In this document: piece by piece, positions 14,406-23,430 of the stretch | Layout of the letters: each line of letters begins with the position of its first letter | How positions within the stretch are numbered: position 1 is the stretch's first letter | Assembly: GCA_902610585.1 (NCBI GenBank) | Contig: CACLWE010000010.1 | Location: 1 to 37,432, forward strand | Direction of reading: 5' to 3' | Length of the DNA stretch: 37,432 nucleotides | DNA from: an uncultured Pelagibacteraceae bacterium | GTDB lineage: Bacteria > Pseudomonadota > Alphaproteobacteria > Pelagibacterales > AG-422-B15 | Translations under genes and position numbers: made by a program | The notes under the pieces: generated by a model | Told to the model about the DNA's origin: nothing | The model's database searches: none | The model's input: only the letters and a program-made list of their open reading frames with translations

Positions 14406-15116
14406 ATGACAAATTTTGGCTATATTCCTGTATATGCGCTTAGATTCATGATTGCATATTTTATTGTAACGAATGCCGCAGCAATGATTTTATTTCCTGG
14501 AGGAACTTTATTTAATCCATATTTAAATTCTTACTCTTTTAGTGGAAATTTTTTTAGTGACTTGGGAATCACATTTACTCGCGATGGCACTCAGAACTTT
14601 CTCTCAAGTTTCTTATTTAACAGCTCTTTGTTGATAATGGGATTATGCGCTGTCTCTCACGTATTTGTACCAAATTTATTTAGAGAGAATAAGAAAAGTT
14701 TTATAATTTCAGTCATTGCATCAATTTTATTAGTTATTTCTGGAATATCTTTCATTGGCGTTGGTTTAACACCAGCTGATATTTATTTTGAAGAGCATGT
14801 TTGGTTTGTTATTTTAGCTTTTAACGCTCAAACTGTTGGTATTTTTTTTATGACAATTGCATTTTTACTAAGCAAAATAAGTAATAGATATACTATTGTT
14901 GCTTTTATCTATTTTATAAATGTCGCTCTTTATACAATATTTGAAACAAGTGAGCCTCCACCTGACTTCAATCCATTTGAATTGGAAAATGTTGAAGAGT
15001 TTATAGATTACAACCGATTCACTATATCAGTTATTTGGCAAAAAATAATTACAGTTATTTCTATGATCAGTATTCTGATCTTTACATTTGGTTACAAGAA
15101 ACTTTTAAATGACTAG
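14406..15116 (+). CDS. Polytopic membrane protein, paralogue 1 of 3 (DUF998-like)
   Basis: A 236-residue protein with about six membrane segments. It shares with its two neighbours FPGG near the first segment, YSFSGNFFSDLG, FLSSFLFNSSLL, VFVPNLF and a GVGLTPADIYFEEHV block. The sequential SDLG and polar Asn/Asp/His residues resemble DUF998 membrane proteins, which have no known function. The conserved acidic residues and His at membrane borders could mean catalysis rather than structure; that is inference. The next gene starts within its last codons, an 8-base overlap. Confidence 0.6.
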   Translation: MTNFGYIPVYALRFMIAYFIVTNAAAMILFPGGTLFNPYLNSYSFSGNFFSDLGITFTRDGTQNFLSSFLFNSSLLIMGLCAVSHVFVPNLFRENKKSFIISVIASILLVISGISFIGVGLTPADIYFEEHVWFVILAFNAQTVGIFFMTIAFLLSKISNRYTIVAFIYFINVALYTIFETSEPPPDFNPFELENVEEFIDYNRFTISVIWQKIITVISMISILIFTFGYKKLLND

Positions 15117-15825
15117 ATTCTGGTGTGTACATATCCCAAGAATTGCATCTGCTTATTATATTTTTGCGGTAATCATTGCTATGCTTCTATATCCTGGCGG
15201 TAATCATATAGAACTAGATCAAGTAGGTTATTCATTTCATAAAAATTTTCTTAGTGAGCTTGGTTTTCACAAAACAATGTCTGGAGATCTAAATTTTTTT
15301 TCATCCTTTTTTTGGAATACTGCAATGTACATGCTCTTATTACAAGGCATAGCTTTTTTGTTTATTCCGAGTTTATTTAGGGTAAATCGTTACTCGTTTA
15401 TATTTGCTTGTTTAGGAACATTATTTATGTTTCCGGCTTGTGTTTTTTTTGTAGGAGTTGCCTTAACACCAGGTGATATTTACTTTGATGCGCATCTATT
15501 TACTACAACTATGGCATTTAATTTATACTCTGTAGCAATTCTCTTTTATGTTCTTGCTTTTTTATTTAGTCCTTTATCAAACCATTATGCGTCAGGAGGT
15601 GTACTACTTTTTATTGCAGTAGGAGTTTATGCCTATTATCTTGGTGACTTTCAACCGATTGATGCAATAAATGACCGTGTTCGTTTTTTAGAAACGTACA
15701 CAATGGATTTCTTGATATTTAATGTAGTGTTACAGAAGGTGATGATTATTCTAATGATTACAACGATTATCATGTTTACGTTTGGCCTCGATAAGTTAAT
15801 AGGAAAAAAAAATGCAAATGACTAA
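15109..15825 (+). CDS. Polytopic membrane protein, paralogue 2 of 3 (DUF998-like)
   Basis: A 238-residue paralogue with the same pattern of about six membrane segments: YPGGN, GYSFHKNFLSELG, DLNFFSSFFWNTA, LFIPSLF, then VGVALTPGDIYFDAHLF. It is closest to paralogue 3 (GYSFxxNFLSELG and VALTP blocks shared). The start ATGACTAG at 15109 overlaps the end of paralogue 1 by 8 bases, and the same junction recurs before paralogue 3, indicating tandem duplication with the junction kept. Function unknown. Confidence 0.6.
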   Translation: MTRFWCVHIPRIASAYYIFAVIIAMLLYPGGNHIELDQVGYSFHKNFLSELGFHKTMSGDLNFFSSFFWNTAMYMLLLQGIAFLFIPSLFRVNRYSFIFACLGTLFMFPACVFFVGVALTPGDIYFDAHLFTTTMAFNLYSVAILFYVLAFLFSPLSNHYASGGVLLFIAVGVYAYYLGDFQPIDAINDRVRFLETYTMDFLIFNVVLQKVMIILMITTIIMFTFGLDKLIGKKNAND

Positions 15826-16495
15826 ATTTTGGACAGTCTATATCATTCGATTTGTATCAATTTTTTTTGTTGTCTCAGTAATTATTGCTTCATATTTTTT
15901 TCCAGGAGGAAACATTCATGATCCTGATCAAATTGGTTATTCATTTAGTCATAATTTTTTAAGTGAACTGGGTGGGTACATTACATTTGCGGGAGATATT
16001 AACAGCATTTCATCATTTTTTTTTAACTCCGCGCTTTTTTGTTTTTTATTGGTCGGAATATCGAGTTTTTTCATTCCATCATTATTTACAGAAAATAAAG
16101 TTTCTTATCTTTGTGCATGCATAGCAGCAGTACTTTTTTTCATTGGAATGGTATTTTTTGCTGGAGTAGCCCTAACGCCGCACGATTTATATAGAGATGC
16201 ACATGTATTTTTTGCAATAAATGCATTTCGTTGGTTAGTACCAGCATCATTATTCTTTGTAATAGCCTTTTTTCTAAGTAATGCGGACAATAAGTATACT
16301 GTTGTGAATATTATTTTTCTTATATCAACCGTTATCTATGTAATTTATCAAATATACTCTGGTGATCCAAGATTGAATGAAGAACTATTAGTGCAAAATG
16401 TATTAATGCAAAAATCTATAGCAATAATCCATATTATCAGTATTTTTTCTCTTACCTTCTGCTTCAACAGCCAAATAAAAAATAAAAATTTATAA
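15818..16495 (+). CDS. Polytopic membrane protein, paralogue 3 of 3 (DUF998-like)
   Basis: A paralogue of about 225 residues with YFFPGGN, GYSFSHNFLSELG, DINSISSFFFNSA, FFIPSLF and AGVALTPHDLYRDAHVF. I chose the ATG at 15818 (MTKFWTVY), which aligns with MTRFWCVH of paralogue 2 and recreates the 8-base ATGACTAA overlap; an ATG at 15812 is also in frame. It converges on the amidase gene and overlaps its stop by 6 bases. Function unknown. Confidence 0.6.
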   Translation: MTKFWTVYIIRFVSIFFVVSVIIASYFFPGGNIHDPDQIGYSFSHNFLSELGGYITFAGDINSISSFFFNSALFCFLLVGISSFFIPSLFTENKVSYLCACIAAVLFFIGMVFFAGVALTPHDLYRDAHVFFAINAFRWLVPASLFFVIAFFLSNADNKYTVVNIIFLISTVIYVIYQIYSGDPRLNEELLVQNVLMQKSIAIIHIISIFSLTFCFNSQIKNKNL

Positions 16496-17992
16496 ATTTG
16501 GAGTTTTGTTAATCCAAGGAGATATTTCCTCTAATTGTGCAGCCAGAGAGATTAATGTTTCTTCATCTGCATATCTTGATGCAAATTGTACGCCTAAAGG
16601 TAGATTGTCACTAGTCCAATATGTTGGTAATGAAATTGAAGGTTGCCCGGTGATGTTTTGAAGCATTGCATCAGGTGAGTACCATAAACTCTCAGGTGCT
16701 AAGTTATTGAGAATTGAGTCTCTGATTGATTGAATACGAAATACCCAACCCAATTTTAAAGTCATAATGATTTCACTTAAAATACTTGCTTGTTTGTTTG
16801 GTCTAATTTCGCCAATGAGAGGAGGTTTCTGAGATATGATAGGAGTCAAGACTACATCATACTTATCAGTTTCTTCCATTACCGATCGAGCAATCTTTTG
16901 CATAGTATATCGTGCCCAAGTGTAGTCACTCGCTCTGAAACTTTTACCCAAGTAATTAAATAGTCTAGTTGCCGTTTCAACTTCGTTTTTCTTAAATCCT
17001 CTACCAACAACATCTTTCAATTCATTAAACATCTGGGTTACATGAGACGATATAGTTATTGTAAATGCTCTTGCCGCGAGTAGTCCGTCATAACTGAAAT
17101 TCATTTCTTCAACATCGTGACCTAAGTCTTCACATAACTTGGCGTTGAATTTAATTGCTTCAATTGCATCAGATGAGGGTTCAATTCCAACAGGACTTTT
17201 AAGATTAAATCCAATCTTAAGTTTATTTTTTTTACTCAGAGCTTCAACAAGAGAACCTTTTTTGTATGGAATGCCATAAGGATCACCCACAACGTTTCCG
17301 AACAAACAGTCATACATATAAGCCGTGTCCCTTACTGTTCGAGAGACAATACCGGAGTGGGTAAGACCTCCCCATTTATCACCGTGAGAAGGCGCGAATG
17401 ATGTTCTTGCTCTATTAGGCTTTAATCCAACCAGACCGCATGATGCTGCGGGAATACGAATTGATCCACCACCATCACTTGCATGTGCAATAGGAACTAT
17501 GCGACTTGAAACAGCTGATGCTGCACCACCACTTGAACCACCTGTCGTTCTATCGGTATCCCAAGGATTTCTTGTTGGACCAAATTCAGTTGGCTCAGTT
17601 GTAACCATGAGACCGTATTCAGGTGTTGCAGATTTTCCACATATTACGGCACCAGTTTCTCTAAATTGTCTTGTGAGGTGATTGTCGTAAGGCATTTTAG
17701 TGTTTTTTAAATACTTACTGCCTTGCATCATGTGATAGTTAGCTAAAGAACTATCCATATCTTTCATAAGAAATGGAACTCCAATAAAAGTTCCATTTAA
17801 CTCTTTGTTTCTGTTTATTGACTCGAATGCATAGTGATACATTGTACGATGCACTGCATTTAATTTAGGGTTCAGTTTTTCAATTAGATCAATGGCACTA
17901 TCAAGAGGATCAATAGGGGATATTTCTTTATTTCTAATTAATTCGGCTATGCCCAAACCATCATAATTTGTATATTCTTTGAAAATAGCCAT
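16490..17992 (-). CDS. Amidase-signature family hydrolase
   Basis: A 500-residue amidase-signature enzyme. The Ser-cisSer-Lys triad is visible: Lys77 in VPFLMKDMD, the Gly/Ser-rich GGSSGGAASA (151-160) with the cis-Ser, and nucleophile Ser177 in DGGGSIRIPAA. Length and the C-terminal GQPSISLPTYWTSDNLPLGVQFASRYADE are typical of stand-alone amidases, not of GatA, whose partners gatB and gatC are absent here. It should hydrolyse a carboxamide; the substrate is unknown. TATAAT ends 5 bases before the ATG with no Shine-Dalgarno, suggesting a leaderless message. It is not in an operon. Confidence 0.88.
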   Translation of the reverse strand: MAIFKEYTNYDGLGIAELIRNKEISPIDPLDSAIDLIEKLNPKLNAVHRTMYHYAFESINRNKELNGTFIGVPFLMKDMDSSLANYHMMQGSKYLKNTKMPYDNHLTRQFRETGAVICGKSATPEYGLMVTTEPTEFGPTRNPWDTDRTTGGSSGGAASAVSSRIVPIAHASDGGGSIRIPAASCGLVGLKPNRARTSFAPSHGDKWGGLTHSGIVSRTVRDTAYMYDCLFGNVVGDPYGIPYKKGSLVEALSKKNKLKIGFNLKSPVGIEPSSDAIEAIKFNAKLCEDLGHDVEEMNFSYDGLLAARAFTITISSHVTQMFNELKDVVGRGFKKNEVETATRLFNYLGKSFRASDYTWARYTMQKIARSVMEETDKYDVVLTPIISQKPPLIGEIRPNKQASILSEIIMTLKLGWVFRIQSIRDSILNNLAPESLWYSPDAMLQNITGQPSISLPTYWTSDNLPLGVQFASRYADEETLISLAAQLEEISPWINKTPNL

Positions 17993-18066
17993 TATTGATT
18001 ATATTAACCCCAAAAATATGATAATCTCTTTAAAATTTTTTTAATGATTCAGTCTATTTAAAACCT

Positions 18067-18705
18067 ATGACAGATGCAAATAAGAAAAAAGGAAACCCAG
18101 TCATTAATTTTATTAAAAGGTACTTTTTTACAGGTCTTTTAATATCGGCTCCAATAGGAGCGACGATTTACATTACAATATTTATTGTCGAATTTATTGC
18201 TGGTCTGGTTCCAGACAGATTTAACCCAAATGGGCTGCTACCTGAGATCATTGGCTATAAAATTCCTGGCCTAGAATTAATTATAGCATTTCTATCTTTT
18301 ATCTTAATTGGTCTAATATTTTCAACCTTATTTGGAAAAGCCATTCTTGGTTATTTTGACAATCTTATTACACGTATTCCATTAGCTGGTAATGTCTATA
18401 AAGCTATCAAACAGATCACTGAGACATTCTCAAATACAGATTCAGCGTATCAAAAAGTTGTTCTCATCGAGTATCCAAGAAAAGATATATATGCAATTGG
18501 CTTTATGACTGGTGAGACAAAAGGTGAGATTAAGGAAAGACAAAAAATAGAAATGGTCAATGTTTTTGTTCCAACCACACCAAATCCTACCTCAGGGTTT
18601 TTACTCTTCATACCTAAAGATGATATCGTTGAACTCGATATGTCTGTTGAAGATGCGATTAAATTAGTTGTATCAGCCGGTATGGTGGTTCCACCAAGGA
18701 AGTAG
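18067..18705 (+). CDS. DUF502 family membrane protein
   Basis: A 212-residue protein matching DUF502. Two membrane segments lie at about residues 17-42 and 65-92, preceded by KRYFFTGLLISAPIGATIYIT. IPLAGNVYKAIKQITETFS follows, then a soluble part with VVLIEYPRKDIYAIGFMTGE and VFVPTTPNPTSGFLLFIPKDDI, all characteristic of the family. DUF502 proteins are widespread in Alphaproteobacteria, often beside recG and mfd as here, but have no established function. TATTTA lies 6 bases before the ATG. Its stop abuts that of the convergent recG. Confidence 0.85.
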   Translation: MTDANKKKGNPVINFIKRYFFTGLLISAPIGATIYITIFIVEFIAGLVPDRFNPNGLLPEIIGYKIPGLELIIAFLSFILIGLIFSTLFGKAILGYFDNLITRIPLAGNVYKAIKQITETFSNTDSAYQKVVLIEYPRKDIYAIGFMTGETKGEIKERQKIEMVNVFVPTTPNPTSGFLLFIPKDDIVELDMSVEDAIKLVVSAGMVVPPRK

Positions 18706-20763
18706 TTAGCCAGTTTTCAAATAATCGATTGCAACTTGATTTCTAAATAGATGCAAAAGTGTCCTTTGTGCTTTGCCTGCAGATTTTTTTAAATCCGGAT
18801 CTTCTTTAACGATATCCATGGCAACACCTCTCGCTTCCTCGAGTATATGCTTATGCTTATCTAGATTTGATAATCTAAAATTTGGAATACCACTTTGTTT
18901 TGAGCCTAATATTTCCCCAGCACCTCGAATATCAAGGTCTTCTTCGGCGATTAAGAAACCATCGTTTGTCTCCTTCATCACTTTTAATCTTCGTTTAGCA
19001 TTATCGGTGAGTGGCCCTTCAAAAAGTAATATGCATGTTGACTGTGCATTTCCTCTGCCAACTCTTCCTCGAAGTTGATGAAGTTGTGATAGGCCATACC
19101 TCTCAGAATTCTCAATAATCATTACAGTTGCATCAGGGTCGTCTATTCCTACTTCTATTACTGAAGTTGCGACTAAAATATCTATTTTATTATCTTTAAA
19201 CTTTGACATGACATCATTTTTTTCATCTTGAGACATTTGACCGTGAACTAAACCAACAATGTTTGATGAGTAATATTTTTTTAAGTCATTGACCCTTGAA
19301 TTGACTGATTGCAACTGAAGCTTTTCAGACTCATCAATTAAAGGGCAGACCCAGTAAATCTTTTGTTTCTTATTTAATATTTTTGTAAGGCTTTCTTTTA
19401 GTTGGTCAATTTTATTAATATTGATTGATTTGGTAATTATTTCCTTTCTGTTTTTAGGTTTTTCAGAAATTTTGGATATATCCATATCTCCATACGCTGC
19501 CAATTCCATCGTTCGAGGTATGGGAGTAGCAGTCATCAATAAGATGTCACAACTATTTCCTGCTTTTTCATTTAATAAAATCCTTTGGTGCACTCCAAAC
19601 TTATGTTGTTCATCAATGACAACCAAGCCTATATTTTCAAAGTTTACTTTTTGCTGAAATAATGCATGTGTTCCAATAATAATGTCTGCTTCAAAATTAT
19701 GATTATTTTTATTAGAGGATGTAATTAGTGAACATGTTAGGTTTAAATCACTAATAAATTCTTTGATTGTATTAAAATGCTGCTCAGCAAGAATTTCTGT
19801 TGGTGCCATTAAAACTGATCTTTTATTATTTTCAATGCATTGCATCATAGCAAATAATGCAACAATGGTTTTCCCGCTACCTACATCTCCTTGTAGAAGT
19901 CTTAACATTTTACTTGAACCTTCTTGATCGTTTGAAATTTCTTCAATAGTTGTTTCTTGATCACCAGTGAGTTGAAATTCCAATTGATCTCTTAATTGTT
20001 TTGATAATTTATTTTTTCTAGGAAGTGAAATTCCATTTTTATGACTAATTTTGTTTTTAATTAATCTAATTGTTAACTGTTGAGAGAACAACTCATCAAA
20101 AACAAGCCGTTCTATATATTTATTATCATCATTTTCTTTCACATCTTTTGGGTTATGCATTTGATAAATAGAGTCTTTCCATGATGGCCAATTGTTTCTT
20201 TCTAAAACTTTCTCAGGTATCCATTCAGGCAATTCATCAACCATACTTAGTGCAGAATTAATTGATTTTTGGATAATTTTAGATGTCATTCCTGCCGTTA
20301 ATGGGTAAACACACTCAATCTTTTTAACAGAATCTAAGTTTTTAATATCAACTACATGATGTGGGTGTGTAATTTGATACAAATCGTTAAATTTTTCAAT
20401 TTTACCACTAATAACCCTAGTACTTCCGATCGGTAAGATTTTTTTTATGTATGGACCTCGTAGATTAAAATAAACGACCGACATTTGTCCGCTGTCATCT
20501 GAGACATTTACTCGATATGGCATTCTTCTATTAAAAGCCGGTGTGTGACTATCAATTTTAACAACTACAGTTGCAATACTTCCTTCTTCCAAATCAACAA
20601 TCTTAGGACTGTTTCTTCTGTCTATGTATGCGGCTGGTTTATGGAATAATAAATCAACAATGTATTTACCGCATAATCTCTCAATTATTTTAGCGTTCTT
20701 TGGTCCAATCCCTTTAATCGTCATTATATTTGAAAAAAGCTTGTATAAGATCTTTGGCCTCAT
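18706..20763 (-). CDS. recG: RecG, ATP-dependent branch-migration helicase
   Basis: A 685-residue superfamily 2 DNA translocase that remodels stalled forks and Holliday junctions. The N-terminal wedge (OB-fold) domain covers about residues 1-240. Helicase motifs follow: LLQGDVGSGKT (Walker A), MAPTEILAEQHF (Ia), VVIDEQHKFG (motif II), LLMTATPIPRT (III), then SVIEVGIDDPDATVMIIENSERYGLSQLHQLRGRVGR (V-VI). The length is normal. TACAAT lies exactly 6 bases before the ATG on the minus strand and no Shine-Dalgarno is visible. It is divergent from sdhE, with 33 bases between them. Confidence 0.96.
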   Translation of the reverse strand: MRPKILYKLFSNIMTIKGIGPKNAKIIERLCGKYIVDLLFHKPAAYIDRRNSPKIVDLEEGSIATVVVKIDSHTPAFNRRMPYRVNVSDDSGQMSVVYFNLRGPYIKKILPIGSTRVISGKIEKFNDLYQITHPHHVVDIKNLDSVKKIECVYPLTAGMTSKIIQKSINSALSMVDELPEWIPEKVLERNNWPSWKDSIYQMHNPKDVKENDDNKYIERLVFDELFSQQLTIRLIKNKISHKNGISLPRKNKLSKQLRDQLEFQLTGDQETTIEEISNDQEGSSKMLRLLQGDVGSGKTIVALFAMMQCIENNKRSVLMAPTEILAEQHFNTIKEFISDLNLTCSLITSSNKNNHNFEADIIIGTHALFQQKVNFENIGLVVIDEQHKFGVHQRILLNEKAGNSCDILLMTATPIPRTMELAAYGDMDISKISEKPKNRKEIITKSININKIDQLKESLTKILNKKQKIYWVCPLIDESEKLQLQSVNSRVNDLKKYYSSNIVGLVHGQMSQDEKNDVMSKFKDNKIDILVATSVIEVGIDDPDATVMIIENSERYGLSQLHQLRGRVGRGNAQSTCILLFEGPLTDNAKRRLKVMKETNDGFLIAEEDLDIRGAGEILGSKQSGIPNFRLSNLDKHKHILEEARGVAMDIVKEDPDLKKSAGKAQRTLLHLFRNQVAIDYLKTG

Positions 20764-20796
20764 ATATGTATTGTATCAAAGATCGATAAAAAAAAT

Positions 20797-21060
20797 ATGA
20801 ACGATTTACATACACTTCAAAAAAAGCTTCAGTTCAAATCCTCCCATCGGGGGTCAAAGGAAATGGATATTCTCTTGGGATCTTTTGTTGAGAAATACAT
20901 CAAATTGTTTAATGAAGGTGAGCTTCAAATGTTAGAGGCTATATTAGAACTTGATGATAATGACATATATCGATATGCGCTAGATAAGGTAACAATTCCA
21001 AAAGAAATTGACAATCGCGTCATGCATTTACTCAAAGATTTTACGATGCTTAAAAAATGA
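20797..21060 (+). CDS. sdhE: SdhE, succinate dehydrogenase flavinylation factor
   Basis: An 87-residue protein of the SdhE/SDH5 (DUF339) family, which helps attach FAD covalently to the SdhA flavoprotein. The conserved RGxxE motif is seen as HRGSKEMD (Arg18, Glu22), followed by the usual helical sequence LLGSFVEKYIKLFNEGELQMLEAILELDDNDIYRY. Position between recG and mfd is a common alphaproteobacterial order. Its TGA overlaps the ATG of mfd by 4 bases (ATGA), so the two are translationally coupled. Confidence 0.93.
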   Translation: MNDLHTLQKKLQFKSSHRGSKEMDILLGSFVEKYIKLFNEGELQMLEAILELDDNDIYRYALDKVTIPKEIDNRVMHLLKDFTMLKK

Positions 21061-23423
21061 CGAAACCACGCTTAAAGACTCAAGTTAATGAGAATTTAAA
21101 TATCAACATTGATGAAAAATTTGATTATGAAAGAACAATTAACTATTTATCTGCCAATGGTTATGCACGCGTAAGTTCAATTCGTGAAAATGGTGAATTC
21201 TCTGTAAAAGGAGATGTTATTGATATTTTTCCAACAGACTTCAAGAATCCAGTTCGTATTAACATATTTGGTGATGAGATCGAAAAATTTGAGGAATTTA
21301 ATCCTAAAAATCAAAAATCGATACAAAGTCTGTTCAGACTCATAATCAAACCCTTTAATGAGTTCTCTTTCAATCAAAGCAAACGAACAATTAAAGCAGA
21401 TACTTTTTTAACTGATCTCAGTACTTTTGAACAAGATGATCTAATTGTTCATGTTGATCATGGAATAGGAAAATTTAATGGATTAAAAAATGTTACTGTC
21501 CTAGAAAACGATCATGATTGCATTGAAATAACATATTTCAATAATGATAAACTTTATGTACCTGTTGAGAATATTGAACTTTTGTCAAAGTACGGTGGGA
21601 ATAGTGAATTCGCACAAATTGATAAACTTGGAAGTTCAAATTGGCAATTTAGAAAAGCTAGCGCAAAAAATAAAATAAATGAAATTGCCGAAGATTTAAT
21701 AAAAGTTGCGGCAGAAAGATCTCTAAAAGAAGCGACAAAATATACCGTTCAAGAACCTTATTATTCAAATTTTATAAATGAATTTGAATTTCAGGATACC
21801 GAAGATCAAGCAAATGTAACATCAGAATTACTGTTTGATCTAAACAGTGGACTTCCAATGGACCGTTTAATATGTGGCGATGTTGGCTTTGGTAAGACAG
21901 AAGTTGCATTAAGAGGAGCATTCAACGTAGCCATGAGCGGTGCTCAAGTTGCATTTATTGTTCCGACAACACTACTATGCAGTCAACACTATGAAAATTT
22001 TACAAAAAGATTCAAAAACTTTCCATTGAAAGTAGACCAAATCTCAAGATTAAACTCAACTTCTGAAAACAATAAAATTATTGAAAGAATTAATAGTGGA
22101 GAAAGTGATGTAGTTGTTGGGACACATGCACTTCTTAACAGTAAAATTAAATTTAAAAAATTAGGTATGCTGATTATTGATGAAGAGCAGCACTTTGGAG
22201 TTTCTCAAAAAGAAAAAATTAAGTCATTGCGGTCAAATGTTCATGTGCTTGCTTTAACAGCTACGCCAATACCACGCACGTTACAAATGTCACTTGTAGG
22301 CCTCAGGGATTTGTCAATTATTTCTACAGCACCATTAAATAGGCAAAATATAAATACTGAAGTTATTGATTTTAATGATGAAAAAATAATCTCTGCAATT
22401 GAATATGAATTAAGTCGTAATGGCCAGGTGTATTATGTCTGCCCAAGAATTAACGAATTAAAAGAAGTTGAGGATTTTTTAAAAAGTAAACTTCCAAATG
22501 TAAAGTATCAAATTGCCCACGGTCAAATGCCGTCTAAAAACCTTAAAAATACGATGATTGATTTTTATAATAATGAATTTCAATTATTACTGTGTACCAC
22601 AATTGTCGAGTCGGGTCTGGATTTGCAGAAAACTAACACAATGATTATTCATAATTCTGATAAATTTGGATTATCTCAACTTTATCAGTTAAGAGGACGA
22701 ATTGGCAGATCTAATATTGATGCATTTTGTTTTTATACAGTTAAAGACATCAATGGAATAACTGAAAATGCTTACAAAAGACTTATGCTTCTTAAAAAAT
22801 TTAATTCTAGAGGCTCAAGTTTTAATCTTTCGAGTCATGATTTAGATATGAGAGGATCAGGAAACATTATAGGCGATGCTCAATCTGGACATATTAGAGA
22901 AGTTGGTCTCGAACTTTACCATAAATTGCTAAAAGATAAGATATTGGAATTAAAATCAGATACATCGACAGTTGATAATGAGTGGTCTCCACAAATAAAT
23001 CTTGGTTTAAGCGTCTTAATACCTGAAAAGTATATGCCAAATTTAAACACTAGACTGTTTTATTACCGGCAGCTTGCCTACTTAAGTTCGAGTGAGGAAT
23101 TAAGAAAAATTAAGGAAGAAATGAGTGAGCGATTTGGCGAAGCTCCAAAAGAGGTTGAACATTTGTATAACATCACTGAGCTTAGAATTATATGTAAACA
23201 GTTGAAAATAGAAAAATTTGATATTGGAAATAAAGGTTTAACTATAAAATTTAAAAATAATCATTTCGAAAAAATAGACCAACTGGTTGAATTTATGTCT
23301 CAATATAAGTATGACTTAAAGTTAAGATCAGACCAAACATTGGTGTATAATTACCAAAAAACATCAAATAAAGATCGAATATATAAAGCTTTTTCTTTTG
23401 CAAAGGAATTGCAGGCATTATAG
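21057..23423 (+). CDS. mfd: Mfd, transcription-repair coupling factor, reduced form
   Basis: DNA translocase that removes stalled RNA polymerase and recruits UvrA. It has 788 residues against about 1,150 in E. coli. Residues 35-80 (GYARVSSIRENGEFSVKGDVIDIFP, then VRINIFGDEIEKF) match the UvrA-binding domain 2. Residues 126-190 (IVHVDHGIGKFNGL...KLYVP) match the RNA-polymerase-interacting domain and follow almost at once. The translocase has GDVGFGKT (274-281), DEEQ (375-378) and TATPIPRTL, and the C-terminal domain 7 is present (about 655-788). Missing are the N-terminal part of the UvrB-like module, domain 1B and domain 3. The start overlaps sdhE, so no missing part lies upstream. The frame is otherwise intact, indicating reduction rather than decay. 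Confidence 0.92.
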   Translation: MTKPRLKTQVNENLNINIDEKFDYERTINYLSANGYARVSSIRENGEFSVKGDVIDIFPTDFKNPVRINIFGDEIEKFEEFNPKNQKSIQSLFRLIIKPFNEFSFNQSKRTIKADTFLTDLSTFEQDDLIVHVDHGIGKFNGLKNVTVLENDHDCIEITYFNNDKLYVPVENIELLSKYGGNSEFAQIDKLGSSNWQFRKASAKNKINEIAEDLIKVAAERSLKEATKYTVQEPYYSNFINEFEFQDTEDQANVTSELLFDLNSGLPMDRLICGDVGFGKTEVALRGAFNVAMSGAQVAFIVPTTLLCSQHYENFTKRFKNFPLKVDQISRLNSTSENNKIIERINSGESDVVVGTHALLNSKIKFKKLGMLIIDEEQHFGVSQKEKIKSLRSNVHVLALTATPIPRTLQMSLVGLRDLSIISTAPLNRQNINTEVIDFNDEKIISAIEYELSRNGQVYYVCPRINELKEVEDFLKSKLPNVKYQIAHGQMPSKNLKNTMIDFYNNEFQLLLCTTIVESGLDLQKTNTMIIHNSDKFGLSQLYQLRGRIGRSNIDAFCFYTVKDINGITENAYKRLMLLKKFNSRGSSFNLSSHDLDMRGSGNIIGDAQSGHIREVGLELYHKLLKDKILELKSDTSTVDNEWSPQINLGLSVLIPEKYMPNLNTRLFYYRQLAYLSSSEELRKIKEEMSERFGEAPKEVEHLYNITELRIICKQLKIEKFDIGNKGLTIKFKNNHFEKIDQLVEFMSQYKYDLKLRSDQTLVYNYQKTSNKDRIYKAFSFAKELQAL

Positions 23424-23430
23424 TAGAAAC

